From Lepidodermella squamata (lineage: Eukaryota > Gastrotricha), in NCBI GenBank assembly GCA_047495785.1, contig JBLDXI010000013.1, forward strand, positions 2,170,001 to 2,234,000: 64,000 nt of DNA, read 5' to 3'. Both the position numbers and the translations under genes were made by a program. Every line of letters begins with the position of its first letter. Within the stretch, counting starts at the first letter, position 1. The notes below the pieces were generated by a model. It had not been told where the DNA came from. It ran no database searches and worked only from the letters and a program-made list of their open reading frames with translations. Positions 1 through 10,822 of the stretch are shown one piece after another.

Positions 1-47
1 AACAGCTACTACAACATCGCTCTTCATTCTACTTGGAGTAGTAAAAA

Positions 48-1181
48 ATGAAAATAATCGCATTGTTAGCCTTTCTCGGCGCCGTTGGTGCCATCCCCGA
101 GTACCAGAAACGCATCCCTCATGGCGATCAAGTCATTCACCCTTGTGACCCAACGAAACTATGGGGCCCTGTCGGCCACTGGGGACCGAATAGTTACGGA
201 AAAACGTCCCTGAACCCGTTTGGCAATGATTTCAAAAATGCTGGCCTTAATTGGCGAGCTGTCTGTAACCTCGACAGTGACGGCGATGGTTACACTAATG
301 GCGAGGAGCTGGGTGACCCAGACTGCCGCTTCGATGGCACCCCAGCCTCACTTGACCTCTATTACACCGAGTACACGAACCCGGGTGTCTGCGAGCCGGT
401 CAACTACCCTGGATGTAAGGACATCAACTCAGCCTTCCTGCTAGCTAACAACCCGGAATGTGCTGCTGCGATCAATGAAAAATGGCCTGGCCAGGGGTTC
501 AGCTGGAAATTAGGCGCTGCGGTGTGGAAGAGTAACCGGACGGCCACGCGCCCGCCGGCTCGTGACATCGCGAAAAATCTCGCAGATGCTAACAAACCAG
601 CCCCTGCTCCAGCGCCAGCAAACCGGAACCAACCAGCGCCCGCGCCCAACAATCGAAACCAGCCGGCTCCGGCACCTAACGGAAACCGGCCTGCCCCGGC
701 TAGCAACAGAACGGCGCCCGCCCCTGCACCAGCAAACCGGAATCAATCAGCCCCGGCTCCTGGAAACCGTAACCAGCCAGCTCCAGCCCCAGCGCCACCG
801 GCCGGCACAGCGCAAGGCATCCGAAATAACAACCAACCAGTCCCGGGACCAACTAATCGTAACCAGCCAGCTCCAGCTCCAGCTTCGACGAGCAACAGGA
901 CTGGCCCTGCGCCAAGGCCTGCTACTAACCGGAACCAAACAGCTCCGGCTTCCGGCCCAGCACCCAGCGGTAGTGTTGGAACCTGGAAGCTTCGCAAAGA
1001 TTGCTCTTGCTTCTGCCCGCGTGGCCCTGTTGATCCCGTTAATAATTCTATATTGAAGCTGGCAGGCGAAGGAATTAGGATTGGAACGCCAAGCTCGGAT
1101 TTTTCTCCTCGAACCGATAGAGACTCGCCCATCTATCCTTGTGTCTGCGCCTGTACGAAGGCTGGACTATGGACCCAGTGA
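48..1181 (+). CDS. Secreted temptin-like protein with Pro/Ala/Asn linker and C-terminal double CxCxC module
   Basis: Single-exon gene, 377 aa. A signal peptide (about residues 1-15) is followed by a temptin domain with HPC, GPVGHWGP, NPFG, the calcium-loop-like DSDGDGYTNGEELGDPDC and NPGVCEP. Residues about 185-310 are a repetitive Pro-Ala-Pro / Asn-Arg-Asn-Gln linker. The C-terminus carries WKLRKDCSCFC (Cys 319, 321, 323) and CVCAC (Cys 365, 367, 369). Temptin family members are secreted; Aplysia temptin is a pheromone component, so extracellular action is expected while the function here is unknown. The start is the first ATG before a good signal peptide, and AATAAA at 1323-1328 fits the 3' end. 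Long antisense ORFs over the linker are composition artefacts. Nearest paralogue is the gene at 2352. Confidence 0.88.
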   Translation: MKIIALLAFLGAVGAIPEYQKRIPHGDQVIHPCDPTKLWGPVGHWGPNSYGKTSLNPFGNDFKNAGLNWRAVCNLDSDGDGYTNGEELGDPDCRFDGTPASLDLYYTEYTNPGVCEPVNYPGCKDINSAFLLANNPECAAAINEKWPGQGFSWKLGAAVWKSNRTATRPPARDIAKNLADANKPAPAPAPANRNQPAPAPNNRNQPAPAPNGNRPAPASNRTAPAPAPANRNQSAPAPGNRNQPAPAPAPPAGTAQGIRNNNQPVPGPTNRNQPAPAPASTSNRTGPAPRPATNRNQTAPASGPAPSGSVGTWKLRKDCSCFCPRGPVDPVNNSILKLAGEGIRIGTPSSDFSPRTDRDSPIYPCVCACTKAGLWTQ

Positions 1182-2351
1182 TGCTCTCACGAGATGGCAA
1201 CATCGACAATCTCTCTCCACAGATTGTCCTGAACCCTTGACTCTTATTACTTCAATTTTTAAGGAAACACCGTTTTTTCATGTACGAATGAATGAATAGA
1301 ATAAGATACAGCTGCATTAAGAAATAAAAGGATGAAAAGCGAACATTATTTCATTGTTTATATCGGGCGTTGTTCTCTCAATTTTAAGGTACAAGAATTT
1401 GAACTGGTTTCCTATTTCAGCCGCAAGAATAATATTATTCTGGAGAAATCACCTGAATCGTTAGGATTGATGCGGATATCAAATTACGTGACCGACACGC
1501 TAAATCGTAATTATTAGCAGCAATCAATTATTTGATTTATTTATTTCGAATTAAAGGATTAAATCAGTCGAAGTTATCAATTATTCGAAATTACTCGTCA
1601 ATTTTATTCGAGTTTTATTTGCCAACCGAGAGAGTTCTCAATTCAGGACGCCTCTTCGTGCGTTCCGGAAAATTCGTTATTTTTTTCTAATTACTTCATC
1701 ACGGCTATTTTGTTTCGAAAACAAAAAAAATCTGACGGTTTAAAAAAGTTGGGGGTGTACCAAGAGATGAAAATAGCCGAGTGCTCGTAATTAATTGCTC
1801 GGTTTTCTGGCCTGTGTAGCACAAGTATATGAATCATAATTTCTGATAAAGAAAAACCCAACATTTATTTTATAACAATTAAGCCTTCAGCGGAAATCGG
1901 TTTCCAACTTGATTTGAAGCGAAAGAGGAAAGAGGAAGTGATGACAAGATGGATAATTTCAGCAGATTTTCAGCAGAGCGAATTCGCTATAAAACACCTT
2001 TTTTTATTGATATTGAAGCTAAAAAATCGAAAATCGGTAATTTTCCTCCTTTTGATCAAATCACTGAATGCTTTCTTCTAGCTGACCTTTTAATTTAGCT
2101 GCCCACATCTCAAAAAAACCGCAAAAAATTTCATTCAGGTGTTTCAAGTTTTTTTCCTTCCATTTTTTCGAGCGTCGACTGTTGTTCAGAAAAGCAATTA
2201 ATTATCACGATTATGATGAAGAGATGCGCGTGTGGGTTAGCTGGAGACTACTACGGCGATAAATAAATGCCCGGCAACACGCAAGCAAAAACTCGTGATT
2301 CTGCTCATTGTTTGTAATTAGTTTTTGTAGGAGAGTTGCGATAATAATAAT
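1182..2351. other. Intergenic region
   Basis: AT-rich spacer between two temptin genes. It holds the poly(A) signal of the first gene (1323-1328). I see no conserved ORF, RNA gene or repeat, and no clear TATA box before the second gene. Confidence 0.6.
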
Positions 2352-3188
2352 ATGTTAACCCCTCTGGTTTGTTTGACGCTGCTTGGCATCGCCGCGGCTA
2401 TCCCAGCGTTCCAGAAGCGAATCCCGTCCGGTGACATTGTCCCTCACCCATGCGACCCTGACAAGAAAATGTGGGGCCCAGTCGGCCATTTAGGCCCAAG
2501 CGACTACAGCAAGACCAAGTTGAACCCATTCGGCATTGATTTCAAGAACAAGAATCTCAACTGGAAAGCAGTTTGCGACATGGACAGCGACGGCGATGGT
2601 TGGACAAATGGCCAAGAGCTTGGCGATTCTAGTTGCCGTTTCGATGGCACTAATGGGGACGACCTTGACGCCTTCATAATCGGCATCGGCCATCCAGGCG
2701 TCTGCGAGCCTGTCAACTACCCGGGCTGTAAGAAAATAAACGAGTGGCTGGTGGCATCGAACCCTGAATGCGCTGCCGAGGTTAACAAGCCATTTGATGT
2801 TCAAATGTTGTTCAGGCTGGGACCTGGCGGAATCTGGCGACGCAACTTGACCGCTGTCCGCCCGGCTGAATCCCGTCCGGCCAACCCTGCACCAGCCCCG
2901 GCCAACAGAAATAACCCGGCACCTGCCCCGCCGGCAAATAGGAACAATCCGGCGCCAGCTCCGCCGACAAACAGGAATAACAATCCTGCCCCTGCCCCAG
3001 CCGGGCGCTCCAACTCGCAGTGGCAGTTGCGCAACGACTGTACTTGCTTCTGTAAGGACAATGGAGTTAGGAAGGGGCCAACCCAGGATCCTCCTTTCAC
3101 GCAATCGCCGGCTTTCAAGGACACGACGTACAACTCGCCGTTGAACGAATGCGTCTGCTCGTGCTCCAAAGCTGGCGCTGGACCTTGA
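2352..3188 (+). CDS. Secreted temptin-like protein with double CxCxC module
   Basis: Single-exon gene, 278 aa. Signal peptide about residues 1-16, then a complete temptin domain (HPC, GPVGHLGP, NPFG, DSDGDGWTNGQELGDSSC, HPGVCEPVNYPGC). A short linker repeats NPAPAP-type and NRNN-type units, clearly the same kind of linker as the gene at 48 but shorter. It ends with WQLRNDCTCFC (Cys 230, 232, 234) and CVCSC (Cys 267, 269, 271). A likely poly(A) signal is at 3348-3353. Close paralogue of the upstream gene, differing mainly in linker repeat number, as expected from slippage. Function unknown beyond membership of the temptin family; extracellular location is inferred from the signal peptide. Confidence 0.88.
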   Translation: MLTPLVCLTLLGIAAAIPAFQKRIPSGDIVPHPCDPDKKMWGPVGHLGPSDYSKTKLNPFGIDFKNKNLNWKAVCDMDSDGDGWTNGQELGDSSCRFDGTNGDDLDAFIIGIGHPGVCEPVNYPGCKKINEWLVASNPECAAEVNKPFDVQMLFRLGPGGIWRRNLTAVRPAESRPANPAPAPANRNNPAPAPPANRNNPAPAPPTNRNNNPAPAPAGRSNSQWQLRNDCTCFCKDNGVRKGPTQDPPFTQSPAFKDTTYNSPLNECVCSCSKAGAGP

Positions 3189-3941
3189 ATTAATCGATGA
3201 ACAGGAAAAATTTACAATCCAAGGAAACTTTTGTATCTAATATCATGATAAGGGTTGAATTATTCATATCTGTTTTAAATGGTAAGCAGCTGATTTAAGC
3301 TGATGCGCTCTCGTAATTTCAATATTTCACGAAAGGAAGAGAAAGTTAATAAAATGACAACAAGGTGAGCTTTCTCACTGGCGAAGATCTTTCGTTGAAT
3401 TTTCGATTGGAGCCGATTCATTTACGAAAGGAAAATTAATAACTCTTTTTCACTGCGATTTGACGGTATTTCAGGCTTAGCTCATGCTCATAAAATAAAC
3501 GAGTCCAAGTGCTTCATGGGAACTCACAAAATTCCCGTATTTTGTTGAATGTTAGTGTTTCAATCTTGAGCATCCTCGAAAAGTGCTGGCCATGGGACAA
3601 GCTGGACCTGGATGACTGGACAGGTCTATATGACCGGTCATGCCAGTTTAATCGGCCACGTGTTGTATGACCCAATATTCGACCGCGTATTTTTTAAGTT
3701 GGGATTTAAGTTGGAATGCGCAAATAATTTCATTCAATTATCGCTCGTTTCTCGAATCTTGCAGATTATACACTTCTGACAAAGTGCCACTGATGAAATT
3801 TCAATAATTCAAATATTGGAGCCCTGTGGGACCGGGATTTAATTTAAATCAGGAGAAAAAATATAGAAAATCATTGCTGATAGGTCACTGATTATTTGTC
3901 ACGGTTTAATTGTCACTGACGAATATTCTCTCGATGGAATG
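3189..3941. other. Intergenic region
   Basis: No gene recognised. The right part (about 3780-3960) has several imperfect GTCACTGA-type short repeats that run into the proposed last exon of the minus-strand gene, which weakens that exon call. Confidence 0.5.
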
Positions 3942-6862
3942 TCACTGATGAAAAGCCACTCGGGATTTGTTGCTGAATTGATGTAATGCTGACAATTGCT
4001 GGGAAGTCACTGCTAAACAAGGGGGTAAATTAGGCATGCAAGAGGAAAACTTTTCAATTCTCCCACCTACCTGGCCTGTACGGTTTTGTCGTTGCTGCAG
4101 CTGTGGTCGTGCTAATGAAAGGGTCTGGAGAGAACGGGGATAATGAATCATTAGTAAATTAAATTAGTAAATTGATGGGTTTAAGGTACTCTGATCTCAT
4201 CTGGATCTAGCGAAACTAAGGTGGTAACAGTTTGGATTTCATTAAAAGTTGTGTAGCTACTGATTCTATCGCTGGCTGGCTTATTTATAGACGCTAATTA
4301 AACGGCCGAAAACTTACTCAGCAAATCGTAAAATCTAGCGACTCGGTCGGTAGATGCCAGCGATTCTGTTGAAACTCGGCAAGCGACACGATAATCATTT
4401 TCCAGGCGATTTCTCACGATTTGTGAGTAGATTAGACGGCAATCAGAGGCGTTGAGCATATAAAGTTCGGGATAATTTGGCACATTTCCATCGGCGTACG
4501 ATGGCTGGAAAGTCGTGTAAAATGACCATTCGTACTTGAGATTCTCAGTTTGAGGGCAAATCGCCGCACTGCAAGTAAAAACGCAGTCGCCTTGTTTCGC
4601 GAAAGGGTAAGTCACTGAATCATTTGCTTGAATGACTTTGATATCTGAGATTATAGGATCGAATGAGAAGTTGACTTGAAAGGGAACCCGGTCAGTTTGG
4701 GTCCCTGCCAAAGTAACGACAGCTGTAGCCTTGATGGCACAAATGCGATTTTGAACAAGATTTTCGCGAGTGAAATGATAGCGGTATCGATTTCCGGCAG
4801 GCCAAACCCTAAAATCGGGTTGTAAGAGACTTAGTGGAACCAGTGAATCCACAATTATCTGATTGGTCGGGTGGTTTCGAGTCTGTGATTGGTTGGTTGG
4901 TTCGAAGAGCACGCGACACGTACCATTTCTTCTGTGATTGCATTTTCTATGATCTAGTAGAGTGGATTCCACTTAGAAGGTAGGGTTGTGACTCAGTGGA
5001 CGAAGCGTCTGATTAAGTGTCTGAAGATGAGAGGTTCGACTCTTAGCAGCTTCGAAATATTTTTAATCCAGAAGTAATACCAGTAAGGAAATATAAAATG
5101 TAGCAGTACACTTCTCAGTCTCAGCCTGGTTAGCTCAGTCGGTAGAGCATGGGACTCTTAATCCCAGGGTCGTGGGTTCGAGCCCCACATCGGGCGGTTG
5201 TACATTTTTGGCCAATACGCATGTATGCGCTTTGAAAGTTAGTTTTTTTAGTTCAGCTTTAAAATTTGGATTAGCTCAAATTGTGGAGCGCTCGCTAAAC
5301 ATTCGAGAGGCAATGGGATCTGCACCCGTATCCTACAAACGATTTTTTTGCCACGAATGCTTCGGCAGCTTAAATTTGGGACTGAATGGCCTTCTAAGCC
5401 AAAAGGGAAAGTAGCTTAGTGATAGCGTATCTGCCCAGTTAGCAAAATATTGAAGGTTCGATCCCTCTAAGCCTTGCTCGATTTTTTGCGATGAGCAGTG
5501 ATTTTTGCAAAAAACCTCACTTCAAAGCAAAACTTTCCCTGACCGGGAATCGAACCCGGGCCGCCGCGGTGAAAGCGCGGAATCCTAACCACTAGACCAT
5601 CAGGGAGATGTGAAATTAAATGCTTGGATTATGTGATCAATTTTCAATAGCTTGTTGAAATTTAAATGAAGACAAAACGAGTGGGCCCGTTCGGGAATTG
5701 AACCCGAGACCTCTCGCACCCGAAGCGAGAATCATACACCTAGACCAACGGGCCTGTGATAGAAAACCCCCATGGGCTTCTAACATGGCAATTAGGATAC
5801 GCCAAAGACAGCGCAAAAAGGTACGCCGAGACCCGGGATCGAACCAGGGACCTTTAGATCTTCAGTCTAACGCTCTCCCAACTGAGCTATCTCGGCTAGA
5901 TGGCAGAAGGGTAATCACTTACCGCGACATTTAATATTTTAAAATCGCAGAAAATAATTAAATGGTGCGTTTCGCGTGCTCTTCGAACCAACCAATCACA
6001 GACTTGAAACCACCCAACCAATCAGATAATTGTGGATTCACTGGTTCCACTAAGGAGAATGAAATAATACGCAGATGATACGAACATACCCGATCTGAAA
6101 ATTCGCCGGACCTTGACCGTCTTCCACAACAAAACTATAAGTTCCATTACTAGGCGAAAATTCAGGAACGGTGAAGGAGAAATCGCTGCCGTACGGTGGA
6201 GGGAAAGGGTTGTAACCTCTGCCTACTCCGATCGCAATTTGACAGTCTCCAAACCGCAGATCAATTGTTCCATTGTAGGCGAAAGTATCTGCCCCACTGA
6301 ACCCAGTAAGTCGTGAAAGAGAAACGGGAGGAAAATCTGGAGGGTCCACATCTACGCTAAGGATCCTTGGATTGACTAAAATAAAGAAAATAAGGAACAT
6401 AAAAACAAGCCGGTAACACCTAATTGAATTTACCTCCAATGTTGACATTGTTCGCGTATGACGAATTTGAAGTTTTATAAACAGTCAGAGTGTCCGAACA
6501 GAAGCCGTAGTAGTGATCATTGATTTTGTAGGATTGCCCGTTGAAACGTATCGACGAAGGCTCCAGTGTCACATAGCCAGATTGCGGATTGTTAATGCAA
6601 GTAGCGCCAATGAAACAGGTATTAGGAGTAGTCTTCTTAAAAATTAACATTCCAACACAGGGAGGTGAGAATGTAAATGTAACAGTGGAAGTTTCTCTGT
6701 AATTGATCCATTGCGGCTGGACAGTGATATTGAAAACAGCATTTTGTGCTAAAACAAAGGGTTGAATGAACCTTTTCTAGAGTAAGGATAGCAGCGCATA
6801 CCTGTGACGATTTGTCCCACACATAACAGCAACAGCAGCGCTACAAAAACGGGCGGTTGCAT
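3942..6862 (-). CDS. Short secreted paralogue of the LDL-receptor-like proteins
   Basis: Six-exon minus-strand model, 425 aa: exons 6862-6802, 6748-6434, 6375-6090, 4808-4318, 4124-4071, 4012-3942; all phases close. Signal peptide (residues 1 to about 18), then the same N-terminal regions as the genes at 48066 and 60040: an NITVQPQWINY/CVGM region, a VNPRILSVDV region, an NRICAIKATAVV region and a CVFTCSAAICP ... YMLNASDC region. The paralogues then enter LDLR class A repeats, but this protein runs into a short Thr-rich segment and stops, so it would be secreted without LDLa, EGF, propeller or membrane segment. Intron 3 (4809-6089) is unusually large and contains a tRNA cluster between inverted repeats. 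Exons 1-4 are well supported; exons 5-6 rest only on splice sites and frame. Confidence 0.68.
4985..5051 (+). pseudogene. tRNA-like sequence, degenerate
   Basis: An A-box-like stretch (TGACTCAGTGGACGAAGCG) is followed at the right distance by a B-box-like GGTTCGACTC (5033-5042). I cannot fold a proper anticodon stem, so this is probably a decayed tRNA or a tRNA-derived repeat head. Confidence 0.35.
5124..5196 (+). tRNA. tRNA-Lys (CTT)
   Basis: 73 nt cloverleaf: acceptor GCCTGGT/ATCGGGC, A box TAGCTCAGTCGG, anticodon loop with CTT (GACTCTTAATCC), B box GGTTCGAGCC. Very close to the usual animal nuclear tRNA-Lys(CTT). No intron. Confidence 0.95.
5402..5477 (+). pseudogene. tRNA-like sequence, degenerate
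   Basis: A-box-like TAGCTTAGTGATAGCG and B-box-like GGTTCGATCC (5455-5464) with tRNA spacing, but acceptor and anticodon stems pair poorly. Probably a tRNA pseudogene. Confidence 0.35.
5535..5606 (-). tRNA. tRNA-Glu (TTC)
   Basis: Minus-strand 72 nt cloverleaf: acceptor TCCCTGA/TCAGGGA, A box TGGTCTAGTGG, anticodon loop CTTTCAC giving TTC, B box GGTTCGATTCC. Nearly identical to typical animal tRNA-Glu(TTC). Confidence 0.95.
5683..5754 (-). tRNA. tRNA-Pro (CGG)
   Basis: Minus-strand cloverleaf: acceptor GGCCCGT/ACGGGCC, A box TGGTCTAGGTGT, anticodon loop TTCGGGT giving CGG, B box GGTTCAATTCC. Confidence 0.94.
5824..5896 (-). tRNA. tRNA-Phe (GAA)
   Basis: Minus-strand cloverleaf: acceptor GCCGAGA/TCTCGGC, A box TAGCTCAGTTGGG, anticodon loop CTGAAGA giving GAA, B box GGTTCGATCCC. 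The discriminator base is G rather than the A usual for tRNA-Phe. Confidence 0.94.
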
Positions 6863-9053
6863 CAGTTATTCAACTTCTAAATATCACATGTAGTAAGTCA
6901 CATGTACAAATAAAGGATTATTCTATAGCTAGACAAGGAGAAATATAATTTCCCCCTGATCTGGAACCCCGAGCTCGTTTGGCTGAACCGAATCGAGGCT
7001 ATCAAGCTTCTTCTGAGTTATTCCGCGGTGAATTTAACAAAATCCGACATTCAAAACGGTTAACAATTTTAGAATATTATAATTTTTCTAAATGGTTGTC
7101 ATTCGCGATCTTAAAGTTCTTTTACTTCCCACCCGCCCATTGCAGGCAAGGCACAAAAAATCCGGTAAGACTCCTCTTTCCAACGGTTGTAGTCTCGCAA
7201 AATATTCCACGAATAAGCGGAATGGCAAATAAAAAACTTAAACCAAAATTTACGCGACAGGCTGTAATTTCTACTCTTGACACTTGGAAAGGTCAGGGAC
7301 CGATTTGTTGGGTCAAAAAAACAAAAAACATAGAATCAAAGGGAATAATGTCTGTCGTCAGCCGTCCCCTAAACCCGGGTAAGGCTTCTTCTACTCTGCG
7401 TAATATTAAATATATTAACATCACATGCCTATACGGAGGACGAAAAATAAAAAATCATTTGGTCATTTGGTCATTTGGAATGAATAACGCCATTTTGGTT
7501 ACCTAGCCAATTAGTTGTTTTGTTTCAGATAAATAAATGTCAGGCCCGAAATAAATGTCAGTCCATTTTAAATGTCAGGGGTTCATCAACGTTTGAAAAA
7601 AACAAAGGTCATGGTTTTTGTTCCAGGCAGTACGGTAAGTTAATGAAATGAAATAATACCTACATATTAACGCAATTTTATGTTTAATCATTGGAAACCT
7701 ATCACGGATTCATGGCAATGAATTTTACTGCAGTCTGTGACGATAAAAACCTACATAGCCCTAATGCACACGTTTCTACAACGAGTAGTGATTGTGGAAA
7801 GCGGAAAGCATCTTGCCGCCCTGTTGAGCTGAAAGTTTAAACAAAATATAAGAAAGTATTTCGGACTAAGTACGGGCGGTAAAATTGACAAAAAAGTTAA
7901 ACAAGCTTAGAGGTTCCTTCTGCCAACGATATACCCTTATAGGTTCCTTCAACGTTCAACTGACAAGCTTTAGCGGTTGAGATTACCGATACTAAAATTG
8001 CCGTTGTTGCGGAACTGCAACGCTCAAATACCTTACGGGAGGCCGAGAAATTGGCAATATAATGCTAAGATATTACTTAGCTATTACTTTTAAGTCATTT
8101 CGTGGCCAATTGCTTATATATTGACAAGATAAGCAATATTTCTTGACGTTTGGATAATAAAAAGCAATACTTGAGTATTATTTCAGCAATATATTACTTG
8201 TATATTAGTCATCTATTCTTTGTCTCTCCATTTTTACACGTTGAAAACCGCTTCTCACTTGTCACCCGTGACCTTGAAGCGGATGTAAACGAGCCTTAAT
8301 CCGAGTTTTATTCAACGACGCCAACGACATATTTAATTATTTAAATTTCTTGTAACAATTCTGTTTCCTGCTAAGGAATAATCATAGTTTTGAAAAGAAT
8401 CCAATTTTTTATTCAGAATTTGTGACATTAAAACAGAAATATTTTAGTAAATATTTAGAAATGTTTGCTCGTTGCGATACCAAAATTAACTGTAGCGGAA
8501 CCATATTTCAATAATTGACAATATACTCACTGAGCCGATATTGTTACCGTAGTTACCGAAATACTAACCAGGGCTTATACCTCGAAATGAAATAGGTACC
8601 TCGAAAAATAGGGAAAAGTAGGCTTCTATTCAAGACTAGGCTTATTTGAGATAGGCTTACGCAACCAAGACCTGACTTTATTTTCGGTCTTTCAATCATG
8701 AAACTCATCAAATTTTAATTATTAGTTATTAGTTATTAGCTAGGTCGTCTAATAGCTAAATCATTATGAACGCTACAATAAAAATCATCGTAAATAATCG
8801 ATTATTAAATATCTACTGGCATTTTTCGTTTTTAAATACCGTTCATTCACTATTTGAGATAGGACAATGCATCGACGAATTTCAATTTACATAGGCTTCT
8901 AAACGAGGATGGGCTAACTACGGCATTTGTGTTGTTATTTTCCTACATATTTTCCTAAATAAAATAGGGGTAACACATCAACAGCTGTACAATGCTGAGC
9001 CATCCAATTTTTCGTTCTTTCTTCTATTTCTCACCAGTAAACCAGAATTACTA
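6863..9053. other. Long intergenic region
   Basis: AT-rich, apart from a LINE 3' tail near 7355. Short direct repeats of ATGTCAG occur around 7538-7580 and TATTACTT-type words around 8070-8210. A 175-aa ORF at 6979-7506 has no recognisable domain, overlaps the LINE tail in antisense and is not called. Confidence 0.5.
7355..7391 (-). repeat. Copy of a dispersed LINE 3'-end sequence
   Basis: Read on the minus strand: AAGCCTTACCCG then GGTTTAGGGGACGGCTGACG, shared with the tail of the LINE at 22185-22631 and with the intronic copy at 62250-62297. Probably a heavily 5'-truncated insertion. Confidence 0.7.
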
Positions 9054-9345
9054 TGGCTACTGTCGTGACGCGTTGAAATCTCAGACGTAGCGCTCAGAAT
9101 TAATGTTATTTCGCCGATTGCCGCGCAGTAGATGTTTGGGCAATAAACGAGCTTCCACACTACGTTCAGCGCTGGATGCTAACGTTTTTATTACAGCTAT
9201 TTTTTCAATTTTTCGAAACATCGTTTTTTGCGTAATAAAACCGACCGGCGATGACTTCAGCCGTTGAACGTATACTAGATAAAAACGTGTTCAAGAGGCG
9301 AAATTTGCTGGCATGACTTAATGAGGATGCCTATAAAGCTGCCAG
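9054..9345 (+). repeat. Duplicated promoter-proximal block, copy 1
   Basis: The stretch starting GGCTACTGTCGTGACGCG and continuing through GCGCTCAGAAT, TTCAGCGCT and GGCGATG.C.TCAGCCGTTGA closely matches 14367-14775 upstream of the gene at 14839. It shows that the tandem duplication unit included several hundred bases of upstream DNA. Confidence 0.75.
9332..9338 (+). promoter_or_regulatory. TATA box
   Basis: CCTATAAAG lies about 63 bases before the ATG of the temptin gene at 9395. It is preceded by AACGTGTTCAAGAGGCG and GGCATGA..TAATGA, which are also found before the TATA boxes of the two following paralogues. Confidence 0.7.
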
Positions 9346-9394
9346 AATTTTGTCTGCGCCAGGTCAGTTTTCATTGTCAACACTATTTTACAAC

Positions 9395-10420
9395 ATGCTG
9401 AAAACGGCAGTTGTGATAGCTCTGTTCGGGGCTGCTTCAATTGATGCTATACCATCGTTTCAAGATCTTATTCCCAATGGAGCCAACGTGCCGCACCCAT
9501 GTTCAACCGCTAAGTGGGGCCCAGTCGGCCACTGGGGCCCGAGAAAGTACGGCAAGCAGTTTCTGAATCCGTTCGGGAAAGACTTCGCTAACAACCGCGA
9601 CTGGAAGGTTTTGTGCAAACTGGACAGCGACCGAGACGGTTGGGCTAATGGCGAAGAGCTCGGCGATCCTGATTGCAAGTTCGAAAACAAGAACAATTGG
9701 GTTGCTTATTCCACAGGCGAGATTACGCACCCGGGTGTCTGCGAACCGGTCAACCACCCTGGTTGTAAGGAGATCAACCGAGAGTTTCTCGAGCCAAACA
9801 GCGCTGAATGTCGGCCGAAGATAAACACTACTTATACGACGAATACGACTTACACCCGTCGTAGAGGATCTTGGCGAACGGCTGCAGGTGCCAGCACCCC
9901 GACTGGTTCTGCTAGGTCCGGATTCAATACCACTGGAAACGCAACAGGTCCCCAGTGGAAACTAAGGGAGAGCTGCACTTGTTACTGCCTGGATAAACCA
10001 CCAAGAAATGAATCTGCCGGAAATTGGTGGGATAGGCGCCCGTCAGTTGATGACAACGACGATGATGGCGATGAAGATGATGATGATGATGACGTCGATA
10101 GCGAAGATGGAGTAGACGCCCCTCGTACCTTGAGTGGAGGAAACGGCCAGAAGGGTCAGAGGGGTGCTCGTGGCAATAACCAGCAAGGAAATCGCGGTGG
10201 AAATAATGACCGAAGTGGTGGTCGAGATAGAGGCGACCGCGGCGGCCGTGACCAGCAGCGAGGACCGCCTCCGCCCAGGGGACCACCTCCACCACCAAGA
10301 GATGGCGGAAGAATGCCAGACCCGCCTGCTATCAACTCCACTACCGCATTCACTGACGGCACCAACGATGCTCCGATCCGCGACTGCATCTGCGCCTGTG
10401 CCAAGCAGAACACTCCATAA
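9395..10420 (+). CDS. Secreted temptin-like protein with acidic and Gly/Arg-rich linker and double CxCxC module
   Basis: Single exon, 341 aa. The ATG at 9395 is chosen because it begins the signal peptide (MLKTAVVIALFGAASIDA) and follows a TATA box by about 60 bases; the frame stays open upstream without an ATG. Temptin domain: HPC, GPVGHWGP, NPFG, DSDRDGWANGEELGDPDC, HPGVCEPVNHPGC. One position of the calcium-loop-like motif is Arg where paralogues have Gly. The C-terminal half has WKLRESCTCYCLDKPPRN, an Asp/Glu run, a Gly/Arg/Gln-rich stretch, a Pro-rich stretch, and CICAC (Cys 331, 333, 335). Poly(A) signal 10456-10461. The next gene is a near copy. Confidence 0.88.
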   Translation: MLKTAVVIALFGAASIDAIPSFQDLIPNGANVPHPCSTAKWGPVGHWGPRKYGKQFLNPFGKDFANNRDWKVLCKLDSDRDGWANGEELGDPDCKFENKNNWVAYSTGEITHPGVCEPVNHPGCKEINREFLEPNSAECRPKINTTYTTNTTYTRRRGSWRTAAGASTPTGSARSGFNTTGNATGPQWKLRESCTCYCLDKPPRNESAGNWWDRRPSVDDNDDDGDEDDDDDDVDSEDGVDAPRTLSGGNGQKGQRGARGNNQQGNRGGNNDRSGGRDRGDRGGRDQQRGPPPPRGPPPPPRDGGRMPDPPAINSTTAFTDGTNDAPIRDCICACAKQNTP

Positions 10421-10767
10421 ACTCACGAATTTTTTATTTAATACAAAGAATTTGAAATAAACCAAATTTCTCGGTGACGCGACTATGTGAGTAGATTAAA
10501 ACCTCTCTGTGTTCCGACAGCCTTTCCTATATGGTTTTTTCCACTAGCTTGTTGTCAGCTCTCCGTGGCGCTGTAACTCACCGCCTTACTAATAGCAAGT
10601 ATTTTCTAGAATTTTCAAAAGAGACACCGTCATGTTTTGCGTCATAAAACCGCCGATTACTCGTGCTGTAACGGCAGAGTTACCATGGGCCGTCAATAAC
10701 AAAGTGATGAGAAACGTGTTCACGGGGCGCGACTATCGTGTCGTTGGCATGAGTTAACGACTCCTGC

Positions 10768-10774
10768 TATAAAA
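10768..10774 (+). promoter_or_regulatory. TATA box
   Basis: GCTATAAAAC about 50 bases before the ATG at 10823, preceded by AACGTGTTCACGGGGCG and GGCATGAGTTAACGACTC, both conserved with the paralogue upstream of 14839. Confidence 0.75.
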
Positions 10775-10822
10775 CTGTCGGAGTACTGTCTTCGCTAGGT
10801 TATTTCAGCTATACTTACTACC

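Larger units (their letters stand above)
4830..6054. repeat. Inverted repeat pair flanking the tRNA cluster
   Basis: Bases 4830-4915 (weaker to about 4945) are nearly the reverse complement of 5961-6054. Both arms share AGTGGAACCAGTGAATCCAC and GGTTCGAAGAGCACGCG; the left arm has one extra 4-base TTGG unit and a few substitutions. The enclosed kilobase contains all the tRNA genes. Both arms lie inside intron 3 of the surrounding minus-strand gene. Confidence 0.85.

Noticed and set aside
404-1132. Several antisense ORFs over the repeat region of the first temptin gene
   Set aside because: They mirror the Pro/Ala repeat composition; the + strand frame has the signal peptide, conserved domain and cysteine module.
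6979-7506. 175-codon + strand ORF
   Set aside because: No signal peptide, domain or paralogue; it overlaps a LINE tail in antisense and has AT-rich, non-coding-like composition.
9350-9394. Upstream extension of the temptin gene at 9395
   Set aside because: The extension has no ATG, overlaps the expected 5' untranslated region after the TATA box, and would bury the signal peptide.
9924-10298. Antisense His/Gly/Ser-rich ORFs
   Set aside because: Shadows of the acidic and glycine-rich linker of the sense gene.
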